The notes beneath the pieces are model-generated. The model was given only the letters and a program-made list of their open reading frames with translations, searched no databases and had not been told where the DNA came from. The position numbers and the translations under genes are program-made. From Scolanthus callimorphus (taxonomy: Eukaryota; Cnidaria; Anthozoa; Actiniaria; Edwardsiidae), in NCBI GenBank assembly GCA_033964015.1, contig CM066922.1, forward strand, positions 946,856-1,010,855: DNA of 64,000 nt. The letters run 5' to 3'. Below, in pieces: positions 34,801 through 44,900 of the stretch. The stretch's first letter is position 1, and each line of letters begins with the position of its first letter.

Positions 34801-37800
34801 CATTTTACTGCGATTTTCATAATCCTGCGAACTCCCACTTTCATTTCCAAACGCCAAACTGCGTTTTGGCTTCCGTCAATCAAACCTTTAAATTAAGTCA
34901 AGTCCGCGCATTTCTGAGTTTGGTTTGCATTTTACAGTGAAAATTTGTGTTTTGAAGCCTACCTAGCCCTATCAGTTCACAAGGCCTGAAATTACCCAGA
35001 GATGTTCACTCGTTTAATTGACGGAAGCCAAACCGCGGTTTGCTGGTCGGTGCTAAGAGTTAGCAGAATTATGAAAATCGCAGTAGGTATTTTAAGAGAA
35101 ATATAGGGTATGGACCGCTAATTTTCAGGCCCCCGAAGGGGGTCTTGGAGCCCTTGAGCCGCGTTTTTCACTGAAGCCCTGGAGCCTAGCCTGTGAAAGC
35201 CGGCAGTACTTGGCGCTCGTCGAAAGACACTCGCGCAAAGAGGCGTCTGCGCGCTCAAGCCAAACATTCCATACTGATGACGTATTTTGACCCAGATCTG
35301 GTCAGAAGTATTACGTGGCCAGTTTGAATGTTTGATATTTAATTTTTATAGCATACAATGCATTTTATAGAAAGGTATTCAAATAAGACGAAAAAAGATG
35401 CAACAAAGTTAAATGGCCATGTAATTCTTCTGGGTCAGAATACGTCATCAGTATGGAATGTTTGGCTTGAGCGCGCAGACGCCTCTTTGCGAGAGTCTCT
35501 TTCGACGAGCGCCAAGTGGTGTCGGCTTTCGCAAGCTACCTGGAGCCCCGAAATGGCGTTTTAACACCAAAGATTCAGAAACTCCCTTTTATAGTATTTT
35601 TCATAACTTGGGGGTTGCCATAGTTACGAAAATCATCTTATTTTGGCGTGGCTGGAGCCCAGAATCCACACGCCTAGACGGAGCACGGGAGGCCAGTGTT
35701 TTTCGCTCTGGAGCCCTGGCGCCCTTCCAATTTAGTGCCCGGAACCCTTCGAGTGCCTGAATTGTGTACGGCATTTTTAGGCTATTTAAGACATTTCAAC
35801 TAAAGGCATTATTTTAGAGGAATTCAAGAATGGGTAATAACTATTTGAAAATATTAAAGTAATTTTAGACTATTTACATGTTAGGCTAACTTTAGGGCTA
35901 TTTTACATTTTTGAGCAGGTATTTTGGGCAAAAATGGCATTTTAGATTAAATTATTTGTAGAGTCCATACTAGAGTCCAGATGGGCTTCATCTTGATTTC
36001 ACACATTCTATTTCCCAGGCAATGCAAGCCAGTAGGACAAATTCTGAAGTCGAAAGCAAAACTACTGCCGCGGATCATACAGATACAAAGGCATTTCTCA
36101 TAGGCGTTGGTTCCGCCTTCGCCGTATTCCTTGTCTTGGTATCCTGTGGGAACTAAGACGTAGAGCCAAAGTGAGAGCAGCTGATGAGAGTAAGTTTTTA
36201 TTTTACGTGATCAAACGTGATCGAGTTTTTTCGTGAAAAAAATATAAGATGTGAAATGTTTTAGCAAGAGTGGATTACCAAGAGTTTCCATATTTACTAT
36301 GTACGCCCGAATCAAGTCAGAAAAGTGTCTATTTTTAGAACTAGGATTCCCGCGAAAATTCGTCATCCACAGGGTTCCCACTTTCTCGCCACGCAAACAG
36401 TTGTGAGATCCGGCCTAAAATTAAATCGCAGATCAATCGAAAATCCTTTAAAGTCGCAAAGATAAGGTAGGATATTCTCTATTTGTTGTGTATTGGGTAT
36501 ACGAGCATTCGAACCCGAGCATTCGAATACTTTCGCGCGCGAAATTCAAATCTAAAAATAGACACTTTTCTGACTGTGATGTGGACAAATACTGTACGAA
36601 AGATTCTAACTCTTGTTAATCCACTCTTGGTTTTAGACATCGTCGGTAAAAGCACCCGAAAAAGCTTCACAAAGCAAATTTTGATTAGATAATTTTAGTT
36701 TTTCCAGGCTTTGCGTATTCCCAGTTTTCAACAGGGGACTACAGGGCATAACAGGGACGTACAGGGTACAACAGGGCCGGATAGGATACAACAGGGACGT
36801 ACAGGGTACAACAGTGCCCAGCAGTGGCGTACAGGGTATTTTCGTGAACCGTGATCGACCTTTTTCTTTTTCGTGATCCGTGAAAATGGCAAATCTTGTT
36901 TCGTGATTCGTGCACAAGAATCGTGACGTGACCCGTGAAAGTCGTTTTGAAATGCTCGAGAGTCGTGATTTTGAGCTGATAAAGTCACGATTTGTGATTT
37001 CGTTTTGTGTGTGTCCCGGCTGAGATTAAGCATACAGCGAATTGTCCGTGAGTTGAGTTGAGTTACGTCACCCCTGTCACGCAGTGTGGCGAGTGATAGC
37101 GCCTGGCCAATATCAACATGTCAAAAATATCAAATGGTCACATTGTTTGTCAATGTCACGTGCATTTTGATCTTGTGGATACTTCATTCAGATACAGTCA
37201 ACTCTCGCCTTGCGGACACCCCGCTATTACGGACACCCCGCTATTACGGACACCCCGCTATTACGGACACCCCGCTATTACGGACAAAAGCTAGACTGAA
37301 ATCAACTCTCGTTATAACGGACTCTCGCTATTACGGAAATGCGGGCACCTTTTTCCCCCCAGCGAGACATTTCAAGTGTTTTTTCTCTCGTTATTGCGGA
37401 CACTTCTGTTTGTCTACGGCAAGCAGTGCAAGGTTTTTATTTGAAAAATAACAAATCCGACTTTCCCCAATTTCCTGTTGCAGCACTCTCTTCGACACTT
37501 TGAACTTTTTTCACACCGGGAATTAGCGGACTGCTTGTTATTCACCAAACAATACAATAATAAACCTCAAACTCCATTGTTATCTATACCAGCTTCCTTA
37601 CAAGAATGGTTCAATAATCAGCAAAGTTTTCATCTCAGTTTGACACTGTTATCATTATATTTGACCATTATGATAACTTTTTAATGACGGATTATGATTT
37701 TTTCCTCGCACCCCGCTATTACGGACACCAAAGCTTACCCCCGAGGGTGTCCGTACTAACGAGAGTTGACTTATAGTACGTATAGCGTTAAATTGTGCCA

Positions 37801-40800
37801 CGACAAGCTATCAGGCCTGTTTTAATCAGTCTATCGATCTATTTTCGTGATCCGTGAAAGCTTACCTTCGACATGCGTGTTTCGTGATCCGTGCGGCATA
37901 CCTCCCTGTACGCCCCTGTTTCAAAGGAAAATGGAGTTCCTAGAAATCGTTTTTTTCTTATAGATCATTTCATATATACGCCGTCACAGTGAATACAGTA
38001 AATGTACAATTTGAGAAATATTGAGACTGACCTAGCACTTCCAAAGCCGAAAACTAATTTTCTCAAGTGCGCTATTAAGTACAGTGGCGCCATGCTTTGG
38101 AATAGCCTCCCGAGGGAGGCCAAAATCGCAAAAACACTACCAGCATTTCGGCGAGAGACTTTGGCCTCCCTCACGTCAGGGACACGCTGAGCTAACACAT
38201 CATTAACACATCGTTTTTATTACTGTTTTTACTGTTTTTGTTATACACGTATACTCACATTCTAGATCCTAATTTTTGTACAGACCTCTCCATCTGGCGG
38301 GCACGCCCCACACGGAAATCAGCAAATCCACTTTTTTTGTAAACTTTTGATTTTTTTGTTTGTGGCTAGCGTGGATAAATAAAACTTTTTGTATGTATTA
38401 AGACAGCTTGTTGCAAGGGGCACGTTTTTCGGTTAATCTAAAAGAAATTAGAAGTTATGACCAGTTATGTTTGAGTCCTAGCAGCTCTTAAATCGCGAAT
38501 ACCGGGAACCCCTCTTTTAGGGACGTGTCATTATTTAGCGGGGGGGGGGGAGGGCTCCTATTTTTTGTGGGGAGGGTCAATTTTTTTTTCGCGTCTCTAA
38601 AGGGAGGTCCAAATTTTTTTCAATCCTGTTTGGGGGAGGGTCATAATTTTTTCAGCAACATTTGGACGATGAAGAGGGTAAAACAAATGGTGATGGTGGT
38701 TATTTCAGCAACTTATACACAAAATTTCGGCGCGCTTCGCGCGCATAAACAATGACATATTATATACTCTTTGAGCAATGAGGACACTACCCCGTTGACA
38801 AGAACAAGTTATCTTGACAAGGAAAATCAAACTCTCCCTAAATTTCCCTGCAAATGATAGGCCTGGAGGGCAAGTCACTATATGTTTGAAAGAAGACCCC
38901 TTATTAGGTAAGCGTGAGTTTCGACGTTAATTACAAGCATAGAAATTCGTCCGTTGGGCCGCGCTTCGCGCATGTGAATATTAATAACTTCGTCATTTGC
39001 GGAGCGCAGTTGTGCGCTGAATAATATAACCTAACCTATATATAGTTGAGGTAGTGTACTTCCTGAGCTCCTGACAGGCTTTTGTTTACTTTGCCGTACA
39101 GAAAACATGTTCATGTACCCTTTCTCTAAAGCTTGATGAAATGCGATCAACAAACGAAAAAATGATGAACAAACACAGACGTTTATCAAAATTTGGGCGC
39201 GCTTCGCGCGCAACGAAGGATATGCGAGCCCGTTTTTTCTGTAAAATGTTTACAGTACTAGGTCAAACAGGGACGGGAGATGTGGGATTATGTTAATCAT
39301 TGTACTTAGAGGGAGAATCACTGTATTACCAAACATCCTCCACGTAAATAATCGAGGCGATGAATAATAACCGCGGTTGCTTATGCACCAGTCAATTGAC
39401 ACCCCGGCCCCCACCCCCGGACAAGGCGGGAAATTATCGCGGCCAGGCCGGGGATTTAACACATTAATCTGAGGAAGGACAGGGAATTTAAGACGGACCT
39501 TCTATAGCGGGGATATTCAGCGGGGCATTACAAAGAATTAACGCTGAACCAGAAGTTCGATTATCGTGCGAAAATATATTGGTTTAAGGACCGAGGTCGG
39601 AGGATTTTGGGAGGGATCACTTCATTTTTGGCGAGTGAAAGGGGAGGATCTCTCGAAACCTGAAGCCTTGAAAGAGAAATTCCAGCAACGAGTTCTATAT
39701 CATTCTCTAGTTTATTTCACTCATTATGTTGAAAATTTCGGCGCGCTTCGCGCGCATAAGGAATGGCATCTAATCTAGTTTTAGAGAACTCGCTTGTGGC
39801 GCTTAAATGGAATGCGTACGAATGTCGTTAAGCATGTGTATCTTGGCAAGGAAAAGCCAAAAGCCCTCCAGTGTACGAAATAGAAATTCGTTTTGGGGCT
39901 GCGCTTCACGCATATGAATAATAATAATTTGTAGCGCGTGAAGATAAAACCAACAGGGTTTTTTATTACACGCAAAAAATAAAACGTTTATCTTTTCTCT
40001 GGAGGCTTGATGAAATGCGTTTATCAAAATAAAGGCGAGTTTCGCCATGTTGCGAAAGTGTCGCCGTGGGTCTGGAGCTTTAGACGACCATTACCTGGTG
40101 ACCGGGAAAATAGTAACATTTAACACTTAGTTCATGTTAAATCGGGGGCCGTGATGTCAATTGACTGGTGCACGACAGAAGTAAGAAAAACGTAGTTCTG
40201 TTATTAAGAAGAATGAAAGAGACGTACATTACATCGCTTGGACAATAGTCATCTAACAGGTTTTTCAGAAATAAATTGCATGGGGGAGGGTCCCAATTTT
40301 TTTACCTACGACTGGGGGAGGGTCACATTTTTTTTGTTATGTTCAAGGGGAGGGTCCTAAATTTTTTTAGCCTTGTTTGAAAAAAATGGGAGCCCTCCCC
40401 CCCCCCCCCCCCCCGGTAAATAATGACACGTCCCTTACTTTCATCTGTTATTTCTATGATGAAGAGTTCACAAACAATGTTTGATAATAAATCTATGTGA
40501 AGCTCTTTTTCAAGGGAATGACCCTCAAGAACAATCGTAGCAAGATATTTGCCGTCCATTTGCAAAAACTCCTCTAAACAAATATATCTGAACGCTCCCA
40601 GACACAATCAAATTGTCGAAATATCACAAAGCGCCTTGCAGACCTTCGCTCCGTTGCCTGAATTTCAGTGTCTCTTCGCTCTCGGTCGTATACCTCACTT
40701 TGCGAGAGGAGACGTCTGAATTCACAGCGAGATTTTTTCATCCATTACGTAATCACAGCCAAGTGAAAACCGTTATTTTTTACAACGTTTCCAAGACAAC

Positions 40801-41201
40801 GCACGCTTTATTCAACAGTTGTGGCGCCTGGTTGTCTGGTTTGTGAGTTTCGCACGCTTTTTTTTGCTTGGAGGAGCGTGCGTTGTCATGGAATCGTTCG
40901 CCAGCACGTCTTACTGAGAAACGCAACCAATCAGATTCTACTGACCGATTTTGGGTAAGAAAATGAGAAAATTTCGAGGTGAATACAAACGGTGGAGTAC
41001 GATGGAGAGCGAAAGGGATTGGGCTGGAATTCAGGCTACTCACTCCGCCGCCATTACATTGAATGAAATGGCAATCATTTTGTAAATGGTTATTTTGAGA
41101 TTTTTACCAAGGAATTATATTTTCCAATATCGAATATGTAAACAATAACTAGCTACATATGTATTTTTTTTTTCATCTCAGGCCGTGACAGCGAAGCGTA
41201 A
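19809..41201 (+). CDS. Channel copy C: GluR0-like potassium-filter receptor channel, frames broken
   Basis: Eight exons over 21 kb: 19809-20334, 21135-21229, 22045-22201, 24552-24616, 31485-31627, 33979-34077, 36019-36189 and 41182-41201 (TAA at 41199). Start MSPSHF followed by a signal peptide. The exon 2 peptide is identical to that of copy B (ELHGNSEQF versus EIHGNSEQF apart from one residue), followed by the same YGDKAP filter, M2 and TADLTSN. Exons 2, 3, 5 and 6 are intact. Breaks: two indels in exon 1 (near 19955 and near 20190), exon 4 two bases short (65 instead of 67), and exon 7 missing one G in CTTGGTATCC where B has TTGGGTATCC. Either this is a decaying copy or the assembly has indel errors. 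All splice sites keep GT-AG and a conserved 3' UTR follows. The nitrilase-methyltransferase gene lies in intron 4. Confidence 0.6.
20564..20674. repeat. Short hairpin repeat in intron 1 of channel C
   Basis: AAGCCTAGTTTCCATATAGT at the left is mirrored by ACTATATCGAAACCAGGC at the right, with TATCTGTCGTATC pairing GATACGACAGAT. About 110 bp. Non-coding foldback. Confidence 0.55.
22233..22439. repeat. GGACACATGTA-GCGCGCAAC inverted-repeat element, copy 2
   Basis: Left end AGGACATATGAAGCGCGCAAC-like, right end GTTGTGCGCTACATGTGTCC. Shares the interior phrase GCGCGCAACAATGTTGTAG-like with the copy at 7206-7425. It begins about 30 bp after exon 3 of channel C. Confidence 0.6.
22664..24393. mobile_element. 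Terminal-inverted-repeat element interrupted by a LINE
   Basis: The left end ACGATTCCAGCTATAA is the exact inverse of the right end TTATAGCTGGAATCGT, each followed inward by a CG-alternating tract. Inside, the phrases CAGAATTGTACCGGTACCGT and GGTACCGTACCAGAATTGTA lie on either side of the LINE piece at about 22862-24290. The simplest reading is a small DNA element into which a 5'-truncated LINE inserted. It lies in intron 3 of channel C. Confidence 0.6.
22862..24290 (+). mobile_element. 5'-truncated non-LTR retrotransposon (reverse transcriptase remnant)
   Basis: Translations in shifting frames give reverse-transcriptase blocks in order: GVFLDFSKAFDTVNHKIL (22887-22940), GVRGIPLRWFNSYLSNRKQY, a catalytic FADDNNIF at about 23157-23182, then VKNWCHANKLSINMTKTNY and the KYLGIMLDEHLTWKNHI block. 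Several frameshifts and stops separate them, so it is dead or badly read. The 3' end is a short TTTGA-type tandem (24261-24290), as in CR1/L2-like LINEs. The 5' half, including the endonuclease, is absent. Confidence 0.85.
25106..25606 (+). repeat. TTTAGGG-motif dispersed element, copy 2
   Basis: Starts GGGGGGACTCCCTATATTTG, ends with GACGGTCACCTCC and a C tract. TATTTTTTAGGG recurs at least six times inside. About 100 extra bases near 25165-25285 are absent from the copy at 30181-30551. Same orientation as that copy; the two flank the nitrilase fusion gene. Confidence 0.7.
26032..26783. repeat. AGGAGCCCATAAGTAGGAGC terminal-inverted-repeat element
   Basis: The left end AGGAGCCCATAAGTAGGAGC plus TTTCATCT is mirrored exactly at the right (AGATGAAA then GCTCCTACTTATGGGCTCCT). 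Further in, TTTCCTGACCTATCTATTTT faces its near inverse. The interior has no transposase, but carries the perfect palindrome at 26272-26456. About 750 bp, non-autonomous DNA transposon type. Confidence 0.75.
26272..26456. repeat. Perfect 92-base-arm palindrome
   Basis: Reading outward from the centre at 26364, the arms match without a mismatch as far as I can compare by eye: AAAACCTGAAGAAGATCGGT on the right is the exact inverse of the left, continuing to ATATATAATGAAAGG at the outer ends. One base separates the arms. Confidence 0.8.
26819..26950. repeat. C-tract-rich repeat
   Basis: A run of about 26 C residues, then further C-rich pieces (CCCCCACCCCCCCTCC, CCCCCCCCCCCTCCCAC) separated by A-rich text. 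Similar C or G tracts recur at 32103-32165, 33467-33483, 34140-34155, 46398-46420, 48006-48029 and 58785-58806. Lengths of such runs are unreliable in an assembly. Confidence 0.6.
27450..27785. repeat. Foldback element upstream of the nitrilase fusion gene
   Basis: TTGACCATATATGGTAAAAA with TTCGGCGATTT on the left is mirrored by AAATCGCCGAA and ATTTTACCTTATATGGTCAA on the right. Inner blocks GTAGTTACTTTGACTTAG and CAAAGTCAAAGTAACTAC also pair. Non-coding. Confidence 0.65.
28142..29614 (+). CDS. Nitrilase-superfamily hydrolase fused to a METTL27-like methyltransferase
   Basis: Intronless, nested in intron 4 of channel C on the same strand. From ATG 28142 (MAFVKTLALCQA...) the first part is a carbon-nitrogen hydrolase with the full Glu-Lys-Cys triad: Glu in FGELFLSNYD (28273), Lys in NYRKAHIWPG (28477), Cys in GLAICVDVCMSE (28575). 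The second part, from about 28960, has YDQQMEGIYNGPRVAAQEL, a SAM motif I (ILDVAAGTGLIG), ALDRNEEMLKHA, and the later FHACVCVGAFL and VGGIVLLMVNG blocks, resembling METTL27/WBSCR27-type methyltransferases. Three breaks interrupt the frame: one base missing near 28176 (CAAGCTCTCC), one near 28553 (GGGGCGGGTC), and a 44-bp tandem duplication at 29185-29272. Stop TGA at 29612. Predicted to hydrolyse a nitrile or amide and methylate a small substrate; substrates unknown. Could be a retrocopy or transferred gene. Confidence 0.75.
29185..29272. repeat. 44-bp tandem duplication in the fusion gene
   Basis: Positions 29185-29228 and 29229-29272 are identical, beginning ACGCAGCATCCAAGAGTGTG and ending GTAGTTCG. 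Because 44 is not a multiple of 3, the second copy shifts the methyltransferase frame. With only one copy the reading frame runs straight on (SVYSELICSSFEEKAKAL). Confidence 0.9.
30181..30551 (+). repeat. TTTAGGG-motif dispersed element, copy 3
   Basis: Starts GGGGGGGACTCCCTATATTC and ends GACGGTCACCCCTAGC then AGTCCCCCCCCGGG. The ends pair (GCTAGGGGTGACCGTCG against CGACGGTCACCCCTAGC). TATTTTTTAGGG recurs at least six times. Closest to the copy at 25106-25606. Confidence 0.7.
32005..33504. repeat. 1.5-kb terminal-inverted-repeat element, TCATTATTTAACGGGG family
   Basis: Left end AGGGAGTGGTCATTATTTAA then a G tract; right end a C tract then TTAAATAATGACCACTCCCT. Inside are three or four pieces carrying the palindromic core GCGCGCGAAGCGCGC (32318, 32507; diverged at about 32690 and 33355) next to a repeated phrase TTTTAGTTTGTAA.TRCTACACC. 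No transposase. Lies in intron 5 of channel C. Confidence 0.65.
34140..34300. repeat. G-tract to C-tract element with CATTAGTAA
   Basis: A G tract, then CTCATTAGTAAATTGTATG and GTGTATGAAAACTTGGC, then a C tract. In reverse complement the same order occurs at about 46305-46430 in intron 5 of channel D (GTCAAGTTTCCATACACTTA, ACAATCTTACTAATGAG, C tract). A dispersed non-coding repeat. Confidence 0.5.
34805..35085. repeat. TTACTGCGGTTTTC foldback element, copy 2
   Basis: Left end TTACTGCGATTTTCATAATC, right end AGAATTATGAAAATCGCAGTA. GGCTTCCGTCAATCAAACC and TTAATTGACGGAAGCC pair as in the copy at 9267-9572. More diverged in the middle. Intron 6 of channel C. Confidence 0.65.
35115..35770. repeat. 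Foldback element with GCGCTCAAGCCAAACATTCC arms
   Basis: The left arm at about 35205-35310 (GGCGCTCGTCGAAAGA, GAGGCGTCTGCGCGCTCAAG, CCAAACATTCCATACTGATG) is mirrored at about 35425-35535 (CATCAGTATGGAATGTTTGG, CTTGAGCGCGCAGACGCCTC, TCTTTCGACGAGCGCC). Outside are GGAGCCC-rich pieces on both sides. Open frames through it follow the arms and are not genes. Confidence 0.65.
36725..36840. repeat. ACAGGGACGTACAGGGTACA short tandem repeat
   Basis: About 115 bp of ACAGGG-based units (ACAGGGACGTACAGGGTACA with variants) between exon 7 and exon 8 of channel C. The adjoining 36840-37000 has repeated CGTGATCCGTGAAA-like phrases that recur at 32780-32900 and 37840-37900. Confidence 0.6.
37195..37771. repeat. 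pogo-like inverted-repeat element
   Basis: Left end CAGTCAACTCTCG and right end CGAGAGTTGACTT are inverse, each next to a TA dinucleotide as expected for Tc1/mariner-pogo target sites. Just inside the left end GCTATTACGGACACCCC is repeated four times; CCCCGCTATTACGGACACC also appears near the right. About 575 bp, no transposase. Intron 7 of channel C. Confidence 0.7.
37975..38400 (+). mobile_element. LINE 3' fragment
   Basis: At 37999-38190 a frame reads MYNLRNIETDLALPKPKTNF then KYSGAMLWNSLPREAK and stops, which is the typical C-terminal end of non-LTR retrotransposon ORF2 in cnidarians and other animals (YNLRN...FL..S..Y.GA.LWN.LP). About 200 bp of AT-rich 3' sequence follows, with an AATAAA-like end near 38385. 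The rest of the element is absent. Confidence 0.75.
38519..40435. repeat. 1.9-kb terminal-inverted-repeat element, TCATTATTTA(G/C)CGGGG family
   Basis: Left end AGGGACGTGTCATTATTTAG plus a G tract; right end a C tract then TAAATAATGACACGTCCCT. The interior carries the palindrome GCGCGCTTCGCGCGC exactly at 38730, 39197 and 39741, with weaker versions near 38958 and 39900. There is an approximate internal duplication: phrases TATAC.CAAAATTTCGGCGCG-like and GCTTGATGAAATGCG each occur twice. No transposase. Related to 32005-33504. Confidence 0.65.
40656..41037. repeat. GCCTGAATTTCAG foldback element, copy 2
   Basis: Left end GCCTGAATTTCAG and right end CTGGAATTCAGGC, with TCTTCGCTCTC facing GAGAGCGAAAG. 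ACAACGCACGCT faces AGCGTGCGTTGT around a loop near 40845. Related to 3346-3695. It ends about 145 bp before exon 8 of channel C. Confidence 0.65.
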
Positions 41202-41367
41202 CACAACTGAAGCCTTTCAGAAGCCCAGACGTGATAACTTCACAGTCTTGTACGATCGCACGATTCAGCTCAGTTCTCTGGAAGATTGCTGGTCACGACA
41301 TCAGTCCGAAGGGAAGTCGAGAAAGTGGAAAAGACTTTACGGATTCATAGTTACTAATTAGCGTGCA

Positions 41368-41373
41368 AATAAA
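41368..41373 (+). promoter_or_regulatory. Polyadenylation signal, channel C
   Basis: AATAAA about 167 bases after the stop codon of copy C, at the position aligned with the signal of copy B. The next gene, copy D, begins only about 600 bp further on. Confidence 0.6.
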
Positions 41374-41977
41374 TATCTTAATCCTTTTTTCCTTTAAAGA
41401 GTTATTACACTAAGAAAGCTTTCATGAAATATTTATGAAAAAAGAAACAACAAAACGGTTTCTACTCTGTTTCAATTACTGGGAAAACATAACGTGAAAG
41501 GCGAAGGTTTAATTTAAATAATGGTTTTGATACCACACCGCTTGGATTTTCTGTACACATACTTCCATAGCTTTCCATTAATTCTTGTGAAAATTCTTCG
41601 ATTGTTCACCAAGATAGATTAATCAAGTTGTTTAAAGTAAGAGGCAATTGCAGCATTAATAATTTACTTTAATTAACGCTTGAAACCGTTTTACATAACT
41701 ACGATCTGCGAACGTTTTCCGTACACTCAGTATTTTATATAGTTTGGAGACTCTGAGAAAAGTGAAATACATAATGTTATGTTCGACCCTCTTGTGGTAT
41801 TATCAGCATTGCATGCATTGTGTCATGTATCATTTGTAAAGGCAGTTATTAAAAACTCTGTGTTCGCGCAATTTTAAATGACACAAAAAGACCTACAGCG
41901 CACCTGCCAATAAAATGAATAGAACTAGAGTGCGGTTTGTATTGAAGCTCTTACGACAAGTCGTCTTCACAGATGAA

Positions 41978-44900
41978 ATGTCACCAAAGACTGCCTCGTT
42001 GCAAGCCTCCTTCCTTCTGGTCTTAATAACAACTGTTGTAGGAACCAACAGGACCTTTTGTCCCAATACAGACCTACAAATTCAGTGGATTCCACAAATG
42101 CCTTACATCTATGAGTCCAAAGGAAAGGTGTCAGGGGAGCTACTAAAGCATTTCGACGAAGCAAGAAACTCTTGCGGATGTCCAAACACTCGTTTTGTCT
42201 ACACGAACGTGAATGTCTCTTCTTCCTCTGAACTTGAAATCAAGATTCGTCAAACACGGGACAAAGATCAGCCAAGAATATATCTTCCCGTCCTGGCCGA
42301 CAAGAATGCTGAGAATCAGTATCAGAGACCTTTCTACCCGCTTATCTTTTCTCCCGGCCCTTCCGTTATAAGGTTTAACATCGATGGAGGTTGGACTGAC
42401 AAGCTAGCACCGCTCCAGTTGTTTATGAGGTCGGCACCATATCTGATGGTTTGCGTATTGCTAGCTCTGCTTTCTGGATTTTTGATCTGGGCAATTGTTA
42501 GTATTAACTTTGTATTGCATAATATAAAAAGATATCGAGCATACAGATAATTTATATCGATGCTGCAATCCTGAAGAGTTTACATCAAACTATTGCTGAA
42601 GTTTCAAAAAATATTCTCAAAGTTAAAACCATTATTATTCTTTGTCACTGGGTATTTGCTCTAGTTTCCAAACTCACCATGCATAACTTTTTGTTTTCAT
42701 AAGCAGAAAGTGATGTTTAATTCGAAACTCCCAAATGACCATTATAATGAAGATGTAATGCTTAGGCGGAGAAATTTGAGATGAATGATACATGATACGC
42801 AACTAACAGTAGCATAGAATTATTGCAATTATAGCGCAATTTCTGGTATTGCCGTACACTTTCTGCGTTCTTCCCCTAATATCTTTAAATTCTCCTTTGG
42901 ACTCAGGAACTTCGTGGTAATTCCGAGCAGTTCTCTCGGCCATTCCCACAAGGCGTTCTGATAGGAATATGGTGGGCTTTCGTTACCATGACGACGGTTG
43001 GGTGAGTATTTGAGTAGTCCGTGTGTCCGACGGGTGATTGGCCGGGGAAGAATCCAGTCTTTTCGCTACTTTGCATCAAATAATTGGAATACGCTGGCAG
43101 ATATAAATCGCGCCACGGTCGGACTAAGGATTTCATAAACAACACCATATGAACTTCTTATCACATCATGATATATTTTTATCACAATTATAATATCTTA
43201 TATTGTGAATAACTATTTAGAAATTTAGACTAGCGAGTTGTAAATTTTAAATTATGTATATTAGTTTAAATTTCGATTTATATATTTATTTGTATTTATG
43301 AATTGCGGCTTCCTGTAAAGAAGCCTTGTAGCTAAGTGTTGATGTTAAATGTTAAATAAACTAAATAATTGTAATCTATTGTTCTCTACTCTATTGTGCT
43401 CCTTTGTTCCCTATTGTACTCTATTGTTCTCTACTCTATTGTACTCTAGTGTACCCTATTGTACTCTATTGTTCTCTACTCTATTGTACTCTTTTGTATC
43501 CTATTGTACTCTGTACTCGACTATTCTACTCTATTGTCTCTATTCTACTCTATTCTATTCTATTCTACTCTTGTATTGGCAACTTGTCTCTCGTTATGGT
43601 TGAATTACCGAGGTGTATTTCGTTTTACTGCAAACATCAAAGCATCTGCATATGCAAGACCACCACATGATGTGTGAATTCTGTTTTAGTTATGGTGACA
43701 AAGCTCCTGCGACATTTATCGGACGAGTTTATGGCATTGTGTGGATGATGATTGGTACAATAGTCATGTCTCTGTTCTCTGGGCAAATGACTGCCGATCT
43801 TGCATCTAACGAGATCGGTTCTGCTGCTAACTTGATAGCCGGCAAGGAGGTAAGCTTGAAACACGTGTTGATAGTCTGATGATGTCCTCTTGCAGTCGGT
43901 TATATCAACCCACCTGTTTAGTAAAAATGACAATCCTTACTGTGACATCCCAAATAATGAATGCAGACTGTGAGTTCTTTTTTGGTTTGACATGAGTATG
44001 TAGTGTACTGTCTCAAGTTCTCAGGCGCGGATCAGACGTATTTACACTTGTTTACAAAACCAATTCAAATTTTTGGTATGTTTTTAAATTATTATTATTT
44101 TCATCTTTACTTAAAAACTCTCGTATTTGCGAAATTCCACGCAAAAAACCGACCGTACTAAATAGGTCAGATTTTTTTAGGATCCGCGCCTGGTTCTGCA
44201 TCACACACTCAACTCAACTTGTCTGTCTTGGGCCTTTTAAGGCCCTGTTCACACTACCGCGTTTTCAAAAGTATTCGTTTTCACACTTATACGGAATTCG
44301 ATGAAAACGATCAACGTGTGGACGGGAGATTTAGCTCCAAACAAGCGATAAGCGGAAATTCCCAAGCGGAAATTCCCATGGTAGAAGAATGTGAAATGTT
44401 CGGATTTCCCAAGACTATCCATGTGAATTCCGAACACTTCCTACGCGTGTGCCTTGGGAAATTCTGCTTTTCTCATGGATGGGTTCCTGCAAAATGTGCG
44501 GTTGTCAAGGAAATTGTACCTTCTTATGCCGTTATTTGCTGAATTAAAATCTTGTCAATCATTTTGAAGTAACACATTTTGATATGTTGGTTGACAGGTA
44601 GCCACAGAGATAGGAATGGAAGCATTTTTGAAGAAGGAAGCAACCTTGGCGCCATTTACATAGGTTGGTGAGTCATCTTTTATCAACACCACCTAACCTA
44701 CCTAATAACGCTAATAACACCACCACCCGTAACAAAGGATCAAAACATTGCTGCCAATGGCAAAACAATGGCTCACATTAAAACTTCTCTAGCTTTTGCT
44801 ACGAATCGACAAATTTAGTGTGGCTCCATATCGTATTTCCAACTATTTCCAATATGCAAACTTTGGTAGCCAAATGCGCGCAATTTAGTATATCGCTGAT

